From an uncultured Collinsella sp. (lineage in GTDB: Bacteria > Actinomycetota > Coriobacteriia > Coriobacteriales > Coriobacteriaceae), in contig CAUBPS010000007.1 in assembly GCA_958437935.1 (NCBI GenBank), forward strand, positions 1-64,000: DNA of 64,000 nucleotides, given 5' to 3'. The position numbers and the translations under genes are program-made. Under the pieces are notes generated by a model. The model made no database searches and was not told where the DNA came from. It worked only from the letters and a program-made list of their open reading frames with translations. Of the stretch, positions 18,481 to 30,362 are shown in pieces (positions within the stretch are counted from its first letter, which is position 1; each line of letters opens with the position of its first letter).

Positions 18481-18578
18481 GCCCAGCGCGCCCTCGCATC
18501 ACGGCAACCTGATGCACCAGCTGCACCCTCGCTGACTTTTCCAAAACATTGAGTCAGCCTCTCTAGGAGGTTTTAAAT

Positions 18579-21877
<3,299 letters not shown>

Positions 21878-21893
<16 letters not shown>

Positions 21894-22024
21894 TTGACCT
21901 GGCCGGCCGGGGCGGGAGGGGCCGAGATTTCCCCCTTTCGCTCCGGCTGCAAGCAGAGTCGCTCAGGAGGAAACTCGGCCCCTCCCGCCCCGGCCTGCAG
22001 TGACTTGGCTGCACCGTGTGCTGC
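21878..22024. repeat. Long nested palindrome after carB (conserved-core element, copy A)
   Basis: The outer 13-bp arms (21878-21890 and 22012-22024) include the last CarB codons. The inner arms 21905-21926 and 21974-21995 are perfectly complementary over 22 bp (GGCCGGGGCGGGAGGGGCC...). The middle, 21937-21966, resembles the middle of the next palindrome (minus strand 22182-22212): TTCRCTCCGG, a small variable stem (CTGC-AA-GCAG here), then AGTCGYTCAG. Confidence 0.8.
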
Positions 22025-22066
22025 CGAAGGGACTTTGCGCGATGACTAGGGCTGAATAAAAAGTGA

Positions 22067-22106
22067 GCGTGGGATCCGCCGTTCGTTCGAACGGCGGATC
22101 CCACGT
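22067..22106. repeat. Perfect palindrome between carB and purE
   Basis: GTGGGATCCGCCGTTCG (22069-22085) and its exact complement (22088-22104) are separated by TT; outer bases nearly extend the match to 22067-22106. The core TCCGCCGTTC is shared with the palindrome at the carA 3' end. No T-run follows. Confidence 0.75.
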
Positions 22107-22152
22107 TAATATTTCAGCCAACGTACGTCATGGCAATTCCCGGTAGGTCGAA

Positions 22153-22242
22153 GGTGCTCTGCGGCGGCCCGGTGTTTTCATCTGAACGACTTTGCGCAGC
22201 AACCGGAGTGAAGATGAAAACACCGGGCCGCCGCAGAGCACC
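22153..22242. repeat. 31-bp perfect inverted repeat (conserved-core element, copy B)
   Basis: The arms 22153-22183 and 22212-22242 are perfectly complementary over 31 bp (outer end GGTGCTCTGCGG, inner end TTTTCATCT). The middle 22182-22212, read on the minus strand, matches copy A: TTCACTCCGG, TTGC-TGC-GCAA, AGTCGTTCAG. The arms share nothing with those of copy A. No T-run on either side. Confidence 0.85.
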
Positions 22243-22336
22243 CACAGACCGCAGGGACGGGAGCAGCTATACTACTCTCAGTAGTTAAGGGTCGCGGATT
22301 CGCTGCGTCACCGCTCTCAACAGGAGGTCTATGTTT

Positions 22337-22801
22337 ATGGCAGATCAGAAGCCGGTTGTCGGGATCATCATGGGTTCCAAGTCCGATCTGGGCGTTATGG
22401 AAGGCTGCACCGCCGAGCTCGAGGCACTGGGTGTGCCCTATGAGCTCGTCATTGCGAGCGCGCACCGCACGCCGGCGAAGGTCCACGAGTGGGCTTCGAC
22501 TGCCGCCGATCGCGGTATCAAAGTGATTATCGCCGCCGCCGGCAAGGCCGCTCACTTGGGTGGTGTCGTGGCTGCCTTTACGCCGCTGCCGGTTATCGGC
22601 GTGCCTATGAAGACGAGTGACCTGGGCGGTATGGATTCGCTGCTGTCGATGGTGCAGATGCCTTCGGGCGTGCCCGTGGCCTGCGTTGCCATCAACGGTG
22701 CCAAGAACGCCGCCATCTATGCCACACAGATTCTGGGTGCTTGCGACCCCGAGTACCGCAAGGTTATCGAGAAGATGAAGCAGGAGATGGCTGACGCCTA
22801 A
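22337..22801 (+). CDS. purE: N5-carboxyaminoimidazole ribonucleotide mutase
   Basis: 154-residue class I PurE. The start has GIIMGSKSDLGVM, and the active-site SAHRTP and AAGKAAHLGGVVA motifs are intact. It converts N5-CAIR to CAIR in purine synthesis. AGGAGG (22322-22327) fits ATG 22337 (9 nt) better than ATG 22331 (3 nt). The usual partner purK is not beside it. The 443-bp gap after carB is filled with palindromes. Confidence 0.96.
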   Translation: MADQKPVVGIIMGSKSDLGVMEGCTAELEALGVPYELVIASAHRTPAKVHEWASTAADRGIKVIIAAAGKAAHLGGVVAAFTPLPVIGVPMKTSDLGGMDSLLSMVQMPSGVPVACVAINGAKNAAIYATQILGACDPEYRKVIEKMKQEMADA

Positions 22802-22836
22802 GCGTTCCGCCGTTTCACCGCAGTATAAGGAGAGCC

Positions 22837-23835
22837 ATGTCCGATTATCAGGGAAAACGATTCAAGGCTTCTCAGATTCCCGATCCGTCGAAGCCGGGTG
22901 CTGCCCGTGCGGCACAGCAGGGTCGGACATCCTCTCCTCAGCAGCCGCGCGCGCCGCGCCCCGTGACACCGGCGACGCATCGTCGACAGGACGCGCCGGC
23001 CGCATATCGTCCTTCGTCTTATAGCTCCGCTAAGAAGCCGCCCCGGTCTTCATCGCATGCCGCGCCGTCGGATCGCACCGAGCCGCCGCGCAAAAAGCGC
23101 CACTCCATTATTCCCATTCTGCTCATCATCATCGGTATCGGTCTGATTGTCGCCGCCGCCGCTATTTTTATTAATGCCCAGATTGGCTATAAGCAGGCGA
23201 GCGATTCGTATCAGAAAATCGAGAAGCAATATGTAAGCGATAAGGACGCCAGCGGCGTGCCGATTATCGACTTTGATGCGCTTGCTCAGACGAACCCCGA
23301 GATTGTGGGTTGGATTTACGTGCCGGGAACCAACATCAACTATCCCGTGGTGCAGACCAACAACAACTCCAAATACCTCAACACGCTGTTCGATGGCACG
23401 TCTAACGCCTCGGGTGCCATCTTCTTGGATAGCGATGACACCGCGCCGGGAATGGTCGACCAGCAGACCACGATCTACGGCCACCATATGAACGATGGGT
23501 CGATGTTCAACGTGATTTCGGATACGACTGACCAGGCAACGTTCGATAGCATTGAATATGTGTACTACATCACGCGCGATGCGACGTATAAGTTGCGTCC
23601 GCTGGCGACCAAGGTGGTCGAGGACACGTATGCCAAGGCGCGCACGACCAATTTTGAGGGCGACGACGGACTCAAGAACTACCTGTCCGAGATGCTCGAC
23701 GGCGCTTCTGCCGTGGCGAGTGATGCCACCGATCGTGCCGCTTCGGCAACTAAGGTTGTAACGCTTGTGACCTGTCGTTCGCTGTCGCTGAGCAACACAC
23801 GCGCCGTCATGGTGCTCACGCCGGTCGAGGAATAA
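22837..23835 (+). CDS. Class B sortase
   Basis: 332 residues. A proline/arginine/serine-rich cytoplasmic N-terminus (1-85) and one membrane anchor (about 88-112, HSIIPILLIIIGIGLIVAAA) precede an extracellular sortase fold. The catalytic His lies in TIYGHHM, the Cys in TLVTC and the Arg in NTRAVMV. The class B insert helix lies between them. It would cleave sorting signals and attach proteins to the wall; no substrate is adjacent, but a protein with a LAATG signal lies at 37146. Start 36 nt after purE with GGAG upstream. Confidence 0.93.
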   Translation: MSDYQGKRFKASQIPDPSKPGAARAAQQGRTSSPQQPRAPRPVTPATHRRQDAPAAYRPSSYSSAKKPPRSSSHAAPSDRTEPPRKKRHSIIPILLIIIGIGLIVAAAAIFINAQIGYKQASDSYQKIEKQYVSDKDASGVPIIDFDALAQTNPEIVGWIYVPGTNINYPVVQTNNNSKYLNTLFDGTSNASGAIFLDSDDTAPGMVDQQTTIYGHHMNDGSMFNVISDTTDQATFDSIEYVYYITRDATYKLRPLATKVVEDTYAKARTTNFEGDDGLKNYLSEMLDGASAVASDATDRAASATKVVTLVTCRSLSLSNTRAVMVLTPVEE

Positions 23836-23902
23836 GTTGTTCGAGAGTAGCTAAAAAGGCCCCGTCCCAAATTGGCTACTCGACGACGGTAAGGGAGAAA
23901 TG

Positions 23903-24319
23903 ATGCTCGAGAGTGGCAAATTGATGCCTTCGATTGATGCTTGGCTGCGCGAGGCCAAGGCCGATGCTTCGGCGGCAGGCTGTGGGATGTATCTGACGCA
24001 TAACGGTGTGGTGCGCGCGACGCCCAAGGCTGAGGTGCGCGGAGTCGAGACCGATGGCGTGGCGCCAGGCCACAGGGTGGGCGGCATGGTCTTTGACTAC
24101 GACGCCGAAAAGGTACGGTCTGCTATCGAGACTACGCGCGCGATGCCGGGTATCGGCTATGTGCGCGTGTGGCTGGCAAGCGGCGAGCTTACCGTAGGTG
24201 ACGACATCATGCTCGTGCTTATCGGCGGGGACATTCGCCCACACGTGGTCGATGCACTGCAGGCGCTCGTTGGCACCATCAAGAACGAATGCGTGAGTGA
24301 GGTCGAGCGCGAGGCATAG
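23903..24319 (+). CDS. MoaE-like protein (molybdopterin synthase catalytic subunit family)
   Basis: 138 residues. The fold follows MoaE: GMYLTHNGVVRATPK strand, GGMVFDYDAEKV, GIGYVRVWLASGELTVGDDIMLVL and the IRPHVVDALQALVGTIK helix. MoaE transfers sulfur from MoaD to precursor Z, using two lysines. Here one lysine fits (in the GTIK helix), but the usual C-terminal WKKE segment is replaced by acidic EVERE. No moaD or other cofactor genes flank it, so a derived role is possible. ATG 23903 is 5 nt from GGGAG. Confidence 0.65.
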   Translation: MLESGKLMPSIDAWLREAKADASAAGCGMYLTHNGVVRATPKAEVRGVETDGVAPGHRVGGMVFDYDAEKVRSAIETTRAMPGIGYVRVWLASGELTVGDDIMLVLIGGDIRPHVVDALQALVGTIKNECVSEVEREA

Positions 24320-24349
24320 AGGATTGCGTCGATAGAAGGATCGTTTATA

Positions 24350-24387
24350 AAAATGCCCACCGGTACGTGTGATACCGGCGGGCATTT
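24350..24387. terminator. Bidirectional terminator
   Basis: AAAATGCCCACCGGTA faces TACCGGCGGGCATTTT around CGTGTGA between convergent genes; A- and T-runs serve both strands. Confidence 0.85.
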
Positions 24388-24409
24388 TGCGTTTTGGGCG
24401 CGGCGGGCG

Positions 24410-25639
24410 CTAAACGCGCGTGGCGTCCTTGGGGCTCATGGTCATGCTCTGGAAGCGGTTCTCCATGTAGTCGTTATCGAAATACTTGCCGTAGAACTGT
24501 GCGACGGGAATGTCCGGCTCCGTGCCGTTAACGCGCTGGTACCAGTAGTCGAGCGACTGCAGCGTCATGACGCCGTCGACCAGCATAATGACGGTAAAGA
24601 TGACGGTGGCCGAGTAGCGGCTCTTCCAGGGGATCTTGTTGATGAGCTTAAGCAGCCTCGGTAGCAGCAGCTTGATCCAGATGAGGCCACCTAGGCCCCA
24701 CAGGCAGGCAAAGCCCGTGCAGGTGCGTCCGCCCGTGAGGACCACGAGCGGATCGGGCAAACCAAACAGCGTTATGTGCGAGTAGCTCCACGAGACCACG
24801 CCAAACGCGGTCTGCATAAACCAGCCCACGAACACCTCAAAGCTCGCGCCGAGCACAGCGCTCACCAGGAAAATGATGATGGGGTTCTTTTTGTAGAAGC
24901 GGTTAAGCACCATGGTCATGAGCACGGCGCCAAATCCGTAGATGGGGCTGAAAGGGCCAAACAGCATGCCGGCGCGGTCCTGGTAGACGCCCGGGTCGTT
25001 GACCGTCATGTGCCAGATGTCCTCCAAGATAAGTCCCAGTACGCAGCAGACGAAGAATACCCAGAACAGGTTGAAGTAGTTGAGCTTGATGTAGCCCTCG
25101 CCGGTCTCATCGCGGCCGAGCATGCCCTCGGCGGCGGCATCGCGGTCGAGCATCTCCTGCAGGCGGCGCTGCAGCTCGCGCTCCTGACGCAGCGTGGGGT
25201 CGACGGTGGCCGAAAGCGCGATGAGGATGCCGAGCTGGATCGCGGGACGCAGCAGGAAGGGCCCGATGCCTTGGAGCATCACGTCGACCAAAAGCTCGAC
25301 GACGGTGAATGCAATAAGGATGTAGGACAGGCGGGCGGCGTTGCGGCGCTGGTTTTTGATAAGGTCCAGGCCAAAGATGATTAGGATGACGGCACTTGCC
25401 GCAGAGAGCATGATGCCGGCGACGATAAGGCCGACTGCGACGAGCGTGTTGTCGCCGAGCTTTTCGGTGGCGTTGCCGTTAACAAGTGCCGTGATGACCT
25501 GCCACATAAAGGCAGCGACCGACGGGAGCGTGCCCACGCCGGAAAGGATGCACAGGACGGCGTACACCTTAATGATGAGGGGAATCTTCTTGACCTCTGT
25601 GGCGCTGGGGACGCTAGGGTCGAGTTCGTTTCGATCCAT
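24410..25639 (-). CDS. Membrane protein with C-terminal DUF1113 (putative ABC-transporter type IV) domain
   Basis: 409 residues. The N-terminal half has four to five hydrophobic helices (about 20-165), and a charged stretch (165-205) follows. The C-terminal half matches the DUF1113 pattern: FNLFWVFFVCCVLGLILED, then DRAGMLFGPFSPIYGFGA, and further helices to about 370. The function of this family is not established despite the transporter label. It is the only gene of its unit, convergent to the MoaE-like gene. Confidence 0.82.
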   Translation of the reverse strand: MDRNELDPSVPSATEVKKIPLIIKVYAVLCILSGVGTLPSVAAFMWQVITALVNGNATEKLGDNTLVAVGLIVAGIMLSAASAVILIIFGLDLIKNQRRNAARLSYILIAFTVVELLVDVMLQGIGPFLLRPAIQLGILIALSATVDPTLRQERELQRRLQEMLDRDAAAEGMLGRDETGEGYIKLNYFNLFWVFFVCCVLGLILEDIWHMTVNDPGVYQDRAGMLFGPFSPIYGFGAVLMTMVLNRFYKKNPIIIFLVSAVLGASFEVFVGWFMQTAFGVVSWSYSHITLFGLPDPLVVLTGGRTCTGFACLWGLGGLIWIKLLLPRLLKLINKIPWKSRYSATVIFTVIMLVDGVMTLQSLDYWYQRVNGTEPDIPVAQFYGKYFDNDYMENRFQSMTMSPKDATRV

Positions 25640-25925
25640 ACAGAACCTTTCTCGCTTTGTTGTAGGTTATAAGGATACGCCGCCGACCTGCCAAAAGACA
25701 GGACGAACGTCCCAATTGCAACTTTGTAATCCCCAACGGCAGACGCGGCGGCCATCTGGGGGCGCGGGCACTTACACTGGACAGACCGATAAAATGTTTG
25801 GCAACAAAACTGATTATTAGCTCGGTGGGCTTTTAAAAAGCGCTGCTCATGCGCTGGGGAGCACGTCGCGCCGTGCGTATAATAAGGCGGGTAACGCCAA
25901 AAATACGAGGCTCTGAGGGGATACC
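25640..25925. other. Gap with probable purF promoter region
   Basis: 286 bp without a gene. TATAAT at 25878-25883 is a good -10 candidate for purF; the expected -35 position reads TGGGGA, far from consensus. A short palindrome AGCGC-TGCTCAT-GCGCT precedes it. No purine riboswitch is seen. Confidence 0.4.
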
Positions 25926-27596
25926 ATGTCTCAAGAAACCATCCGCGCGGCCGAGCGTGCCGCGGGACAGGTGAACACCATGTCGACGTATGATCCGGAC
26001 TCTGACCAGCTGCATGAGGAATGTGGCATTTTCGGCGTATGGGCGCCCGATCGCGACGTGGCTCGACTGACGTACTTTGGCCTGCGTGCGCTGCAGCACC
26101 GTGGCCAGGAATCGGCTGGAATCGCCGTGGGTGACGGCGGCACGGTTATGGTCCGCAAAGATCTGGGCCTGCTCGACCGCGTGTTCTCCAACGCCGACCT
26201 GTCGACGCTCTCCGGCCAGCTGGCCGTGGGCCACGTGCGCTATGGCACCGCCGGTGCCAAGAGCTGGGAAGCCTCTCAGCCGCACCTCTCTACCATCAAC
26301 AGCGTCATTATCGCGCTCGCGCACAACGGCACCCTCGTCAACACCGACGAGCTGCGCCGTCAGCTGATCGAGCTGGGCGTGCCGTTCCTCTCCAATTCGG
26401 ATTCCGAGGTCGCGACCAAGCTTATCGGCTACTTTACCCAGCGTACGGGCCACCTGCGCGAGGGTATTCGCAAGACCATGGAGCTCGTGCGCGGCGGCTA
26501 CGCCATGACGCTCATCAACGAGCAGGCGCTCTACGCATTCCGCGATCCACACGGCATTCGCCCGCTCGTGCTGGGCAAGCTGGTGGACGAGGGTCTGGAC
26601 CAGGCCGATGCCGCAGCCGTTTCGCAGCTGCCGTCGCAGGACGGCGCCGCGACGGTCGACTCCGCCGTCCGTGTCACGCGCGCCGGCGGCTGGGTCGTTG
26701 CTTCCGAGACCTGCGCACTCGACATCGTGGGTGCCGAGTACGTCCGTGACGTCCGTCCCGGCGAGATCTTGCGCATCAGCGCCGAGGGCCTGGTATCCGA
26801 GCAGGGCGTGCCTGCAGCCGAAGAGCCCGCCAACTGCATCTTTGAGCAGGTCTACTTTGCCCGCCCCGACTCCATCATGAACGGCAAGAGCGTCTATGCC
26901 TGCCGTTACGACATGGGTCGTCAGCTGGCACATGAGGAGCCTGTCGAGGCCGACCTGGTCATCGGCGTGCCCGACTCCGGCCTGCCGCCTGCGGAGGGGT
27001 ATTCGCACGAGAGCGGTATTCCCTTTGGCGAGGGCCTTATCAAGAACCGCTACGTGGGCCGTACGTTTATCGAGCCTACGCAGGAGTTGCGCGCCATGGG
27101 CGTGCGTATGAAACTCAACCCGCTGCGCGACAACATCGAGGGCAAGCGCCTGGTCGTCATCGACGACTCCATCGTGCGCGGCACCACCATGGTGCAGCTC
27201 GTCAAGATGCTGCGCAACGCCGGCGCCAAGGAGATTCATATCCGCATCAACTCGCCCGAGGTCATCTGGCCGTGCTTCTACGGTATCGATACCGACGTGC
27301 AGTCGCAGCTTATCAGCGCCAACAAGACGGTCGACGAGATTTGCGAGTATATCGGCGCCGATTCGCTGGCCTTCCTTTCGGTCGAGGGCCTGCTTAAGGT
27401 CATGCCCAAGGGCGGTTACTGCGATGCGTGCTTTACCGGCCGCTACCCCGTGGCGATTCCCGAGAGCTTTGGCCGCGACAAGTTTATGGAGGGCTTTAAG
27501 CCCCGCAACCTGGACAAGCCGCTGCACTTTGACGACGACGCCGTGATCGAGAAATACGACGACCGCAGCTGGGAAGAGGAGCACGGCGAGGCATAA
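25926..27596 (+). CDS. purF: Amidophosphoribosyltransferase
   Basis: 556 residues. Catalytic Cys33 in HEECGIFG implies removal of a 32-residue propeptide, as in the [4Fe-4S] class. N-terminal glutaminase has VGHVRYGTAG and AHNGTLVN; the PRTase loop reads VVIDDSIVRGTT. Cysteines for the iron-sulfur cluster are seen in ANCIFEQ, IWPCFYG and CDACFTG. It makes phosphoribosylamine from PRPP and glutamine, the committed purine step. GAGGGGA precedes ATG 25926. purM and purN follow. Confidence 0.97.
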   Translation: MSQETIRAAERAAGQVNTMSTYDPDSDQLHEECGIFGVWAPDRDVARLTYFGLRALQHRGQESAGIAVGDGGTVMVRKDLGLLDRVFSNADLSTLSGQLAVGHVRYGTAGAKSWEASQPHLSTINSVIIALAHNGTLVNTDELRRQLIELGVPFLSNSDSEVATKLIGYFTQRTGHLREGIRKTMELVRGGYAMTLINEQALYAFRDPHGIRPLVLGKLVDEGLDQADAAAVSQLPSQDGAATVDSAVRVTRAGGWVVASETCALDIVGAEYVRDVRPGEILRISAEGLVSEQGVPAAEEPANCIFEQVYFARPDSIMNGKSVYACRYDMGRQLAHEEPVEADLVIGVPDSGLPPAEGYSHESGIPFGEGLIKNRYVGRTFIEPTQELRAMGVRMKLNPLRDNIEGKRLVVIDDSIVRGTTMVQLVKMLRNAGAKEIHIRINSPEVIWPCFYGIDTDVQSQLISANKTVDEICEYIGADSLAFLSVEGLLKVMPKGGYCDACFTGRYPVAIPESFGRDKFMEGFKPRNLDKPLHFDDDAVIEKYDDRSWEEEHGEA

Positions 27597-27608
27597 AACC
27601 TGCCATAT

Positions 27609-27640
27609 GGGGACAGGTTTATTTTGGTAGGTTTTACCTG
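27609..27640. repeat. GGGGACAGGTTTATTTTGG repeat
   Basis: GGGGACAGGTTTATTTTGG followed by TAGGTTTTACCTG, between purF and purM. Two related copies lie at 41459-41497 and (inverted) 41607-41637. It belongs to the GGGGAC-tip family spread through the window. Confidence 0.65.
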
Positions 27641-27753
27641 CTGTTTTGTTGATATGACGGCGCGTGCTGTTATGGCATGCACCGAATCGAGGACAACTAT
27701 GAGCACCGTTTGGCGCCCGCGCGGCGCCACGGTAGTGGGAGAGGAAGGCTCAG

Positions 27754-28857
27754 ATGAGCGACAGCAAGCATGTGACGTATGAGGATGCCGGCGTCGATAC
27801 CGCTGAGGGCGGCCGCGCCGTCGACGCGATTAAGCAGATGGTCAAGGACACCAATCGCCCCGAGGTTATCGGCGGCATCGGCGGCTTCGGTGGCCTGTTC
27901 TCGGCTGCCGCGCTTAAGGATATGGAAGACCCGATCCTGATTAGCGGTACCGACGGCGTGGGCACCAAGCTCGTGCTCGCCCAGATCATGGACCGTCACG
28001 AGACGGTGGGCCAGGACCTGGTCGCTATGTGCGTCAACGACATTCTGGCTTCGGGCGCCGAGCCGCTGTTCTTCCTGGACTACGTCGCCATCGGTCACAT
28101 CGAGGCCGAGCACATGGCAAAGATCATCAAGGGTGTGGCCGACGGCTGCAAGCTCGCGGGCTGCGCGCTCGTGGGCGGTGAGATGGCCGAGCACCCGGGC
28201 GTCATGGCTCCTGCCGACTACGACCTTGCCGGATTTACCGTGGGCGTCGTCGACCGTCCCAAGATGCTCGACCCCGCAAACGTCCGCCCGGGCGATGTGA
28301 TCCTGGGCCTGCCTTCCACCGGCGTGCACTCCAACGGCTACTCGCTCGTGCGTAAGGTCATTGGCGTCGACGGCATTAAGCCGGGCACGCCCGAGGCCGC
28401 CGCTAAGGCCGAGGAACTGAGCCGTCCGCTCGAGGAGCTCGGCGGTGCATCGCTGGCAGACGCTCTGTTGGCCCCCACGCGCATCTACGTCAAGCCGATC
28501 CTGGAGCTGCTGCGCGGCGGCGTCAACGTGCATGCTATCGCCCACATCACCGGCGGCGGTATTACCGAGAACCTCAACCGTGCACTCGCCGACGACGTCG
28601 ACGCCGTGGTCACCCGCAACGGCGCCGAGATGGGTTGGGACGTTCCGCCCGTCATCACCTACGTGTCGCGTCAGGCCGAGCTCGCGCCCAACGAGGCATG
28701 CAAGACCTTCAACATGGGCGTCGGCCTGTGCCTGATCGTCGCCCCCGAGGACGAGGCCGCGGTTACCGAAGCCCTGGTCGCGCTGGGCGAGAAGCCGTTC
28801 CGCGTGGGCGAGTGCGTCGAGGGTTCCGGTAAGGTCGTGTACTCCGATGAGCGCTAA
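27754..28857 (+). CDS. purM: Phosphoribosylformylglycinamidine cyclo-ligase
   Basis: 367 residues. YEDAGVDTAEGG at the start, GIGGFGGLF, DGVGTKLVLA, the MCVNDI motif and GGEMAEHPGVM identify the ATP-dependent cyclase that forms AIR from FGAM. GLPSTGVHSNGYSLVR and HITGGGITEN complete the family pattern. Strong site GAGAGGAAGG upstream. It overlaps purN by 11 nt, implying translational coupling. Confidence 0.97.
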   Translation: MSDSKHVTYEDAGVDTAEGGRAVDAIKQMVKDTNRPEVIGGIGGFGGLFSAAALKDMEDPILISGTDGVGTKLVLAQIMDRHETVGQDLVAMCVNDILASGAEPLFFLDYVAIGHIEAEHMAKIIKGVADGCKLAGCALVGGEMAEHPGVMAPADYDLAGFTVGVVDRPKMLDPANVRPGDVILGLPSTGVHSNGYSLVRKVIGVDGIKPGTPEAAAKAEELSRPLEELGGASLADALLAPTRIYVKPILELLRGGVNVHAIAHITGGGITENLNRALADDVDAVVTRNGAEMGWDVPPVITYVSRQAELAPNEACKTFNMGVGLCLIVAPEDEAAVTEALVALGEKPFRVGECVEGSGKVVYSDER

Positions 28858-29548
28858 CGAGCAGATGGCTGCTAGTGAGGGCCTGGGCTTTGTGCCCTAC
28901 ACCCGTCCGACCGGCACCGATACGGTCGAGCCGCTCAAGATCGGTGTGCTCATCAGCGGTTCGGGTACCAACCTGCAGGCGCTGATCGATCTGATCGCCG
29001 CCGGTAAGCTCAACGCCTCGATTGAGCTTGTGGTGTCGAGCCGTCCTTCGGCTAAGGGTTTGCAGCGCGCTGAGCGCGCGGGCATCCAGACGCTCACGCT
29101 GTCCAAGGATGTCTATGCCGACCCTATTGCCGCCGACGAGATCGTCGCGCACGAGCTGCTCGAGCGCGGCTGCGAGTACGTGGTGATGGCCGGCTATATG
29201 CGCATGGTGCACACACCGCTGCTGGCGGCGTTTCCCAACCGCGTGGTCAACTTGCATCCGGCGCTGCTGCCGAGCTTTACCGGTGCGCATGCGATTGACG
29301 ATGCCTTTGCGCGCGGCGTCAAGGTAACTGGCGTGACCGTGCATTTTGCCAACGAGGTCTACGACAACGGTCCCATCATCGCCCAGCGTGCGCTGGCTGT
29401 CGAGGAGGGCTGGGATGTCGACGCGCTCGAGGAGCACATCCACGCGATTGAGCACGTGCTGTATCCCGAGGTCGTGCAAATGCTCGCCGACGGCCGCGTC
29501 CACGTGCTGGAGAGCGGCAAGGTCGCAATTGATGCGCCCCGCGTCTAG
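28847..29548 (+). CDS. purN: Phosphoribosylglycinamide formyltransferase
   Basis: 233 residues, longer than the usual 190-210 because of a 29-residue N-terminal extension. Phosphate-binding GSGTNLQAL, formyl-transfer NLHPALLPSF (Asn and His of the catalytic triad) and YDNGPII (Asp) are intact. It transfers formyl from 10-formyl-THF to GAR. ATG 28847 overlaps purM; ATG 28865 is an alternative start. A terminator hairpin follows. Confidence 0.95.
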   Translation: MSANEQMAASEGLGFVPYTRPTGTDTVEPLKIGVLISGSGTNLQALIDLIAAGKLNASIELVVSSRPSAKGLQRAERAGIQTLTLSKDVYADPIAADEIVAHELLERGCEYVVMAGYMRMVHTPLLAAFPNRVVNLHPALLPSFTGAHAIDDAFARGVKVTGVTVHFANEVYDNGPIIAQRALAVEEGWDVDALEEHIHAIEHVLYPEVVQMLADGRVHVLESGKVAIDAPRV

Positions 29549-29580
29549 CGGCGCACAGTACAATTTAGTTGAGTGGTCAG

Positions 29581-29622
29581 GGTGGTCATTGGCGCCAAGG
29601 CGCGCGTGGCCACCTTTTGTTT
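29581..29622 (+). terminator. purF-purM-purN terminator
   Basis: GGTGGTCATTGGCGCC pairs with GGCGCGCGTGGCCACC (several wobbles), then TTTTGTTTTG. Confidence 0.75.
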
Positions 29623-29626
29623 TGGG

Positions 29627-29655
29627 TAGTCATCGGGGACGTTCCTGAATGACTA
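29627..29655. repeat. GGGGAC-tip hairpin
   Basis: TAGTCAT (29627-29633) and ATGACTA (29649-29655) flank CGGGGACGTTCCTG. Same tip class as the repeats at 30150-30300 with unrelated arms. Confidence 0.6.
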
Positions 29656-29673
29656 GGTGAGAGAGGTGAGCGC

Positions 29674-30138
29674 ATGGCGGATAACGAAGCGCTGTTTACG
29701 CCTGAGCTGGTGTTTTTTGATTGGGAGTGTGCGACGCCGGGTGAGGTGTTTGCGCAACTCGAGAGTGAGCTTGCTCCGCGCGGCTACATTGCCGACGGTT
29801 GGCTCGACGCCGTTCGCACGCGCGAGGATGCCTATCCCACGGGTCTTGCCATGCCGGCGGCAAACATTGCCATTCCGCATACCGATCCGGGGTTTGTGGC
29901 CAAGCCCTATATCGCGGTGGTGAAGCCCTCCGCGCCCGTGACATTTAACGCTATGGCTGGCATGGGCGCTCCGGTGCCGGCGCAGATCGTCATCAATCTG
30001 GGCATCGCCGAGCCGGGCGGCCAGGTCGAGGCTCTGCAGGCGCTCATGAACATCTTTATGGACGCCGATGCCGCAGCCGACGTGCTCGGCCAGACCACGC
30101 CGCAGGGCATGGTCGACGCCATCCGCCGCCACTTCTAA
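29674..30138 (+). CDS. Orphan PTS EIIA protein (fructose/galactitol type)
   Basis: 154 residues of the PTS EIIA-2 fold. The phosphorylated histidine is His69 in IAIPHTDPG; the pattern and the FNAMAG...PVPAQIVINLGI core resemble galactitol-type EIIA. EIIA accepts phosphate from HPr and passes it to an EIIB or, in regulatory paralogues, to a target protein. No EIIB or EIIC gene is near, so either it serves a distant permease or it regulates. GAGAGG precedes ATG. The gene sits between two clusters of GGGGAC-tip repeats. Confidence 0.88.
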   Translation: MADNEALFTPELVFFDWECATPGEVFAQLESELAPRGYIADGWLDAVRTREDAYPTGLAMPAANIAIPHTDPGFVAKPYIAVVKPSAPVTFNAMAGMGAPVPAQIVINLGIAEPGGQVEALQALMNIFMDADAAADVLGQTTPQGMVDAIRRHF

Positions 30139-30149
30139 GGTGGGGCTAA

Positions 30150-30300
30150 GCCGGCACCTAGGGACGTTCCTTATGTGCCGGCACTTGGGGACTGTCCCTA
30201 ACTGCCGGCAGAAAAGGAACGTCCCTAACTGCCGGCTGCCAGAGCTGTCCCCTTTGCACCAAAATGGTGCAGATTAACCTGTCCCCAATGCACCAAGCGT
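30150..30300. repeat. Cluster of four GGGGAC-tip hairpin units
   Basis: Three overlapping units share arms GCCGGCA/TGCCGGC around GGGACGTTCC, GGGGACTGTCCC and GGAACGTCCC (30150-30240). A fourth has TGCACCAAAATGGTGCA with CTGTCCCC on both sides (30246-30293). They lie between the EIIA gene and the PrsA-like gene. Spacing is irregular and the units are themselves palindromic, unlike a CRISPR array. Confidence 0.7.
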
Positions 30301-30362
30301 GCCGCGGGGGCTGCGTTGTGACACAATGGCGTTTGTTCGATTCGTTATGCGAAAGGCCAACT

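Noticed and set aside
21894..22336. Retron or other reverse-transcriptase-linked RNA
   Set aside because: Long inverted repeats fit superficially, but no reverse transcriptase gene lies in the window and the palindromes lack the msr/msd layout.
25640..25925. Purine riboswitch before purF
   Set aside because: No conserved three-way junction with the purine-aptamer loop sequences is visible.
30150..30300. Repeats resembling a short CRISPR array
   Set aside because: Units are palindromic, unequal in length, overlapping and without spacers; no cas gene is near.
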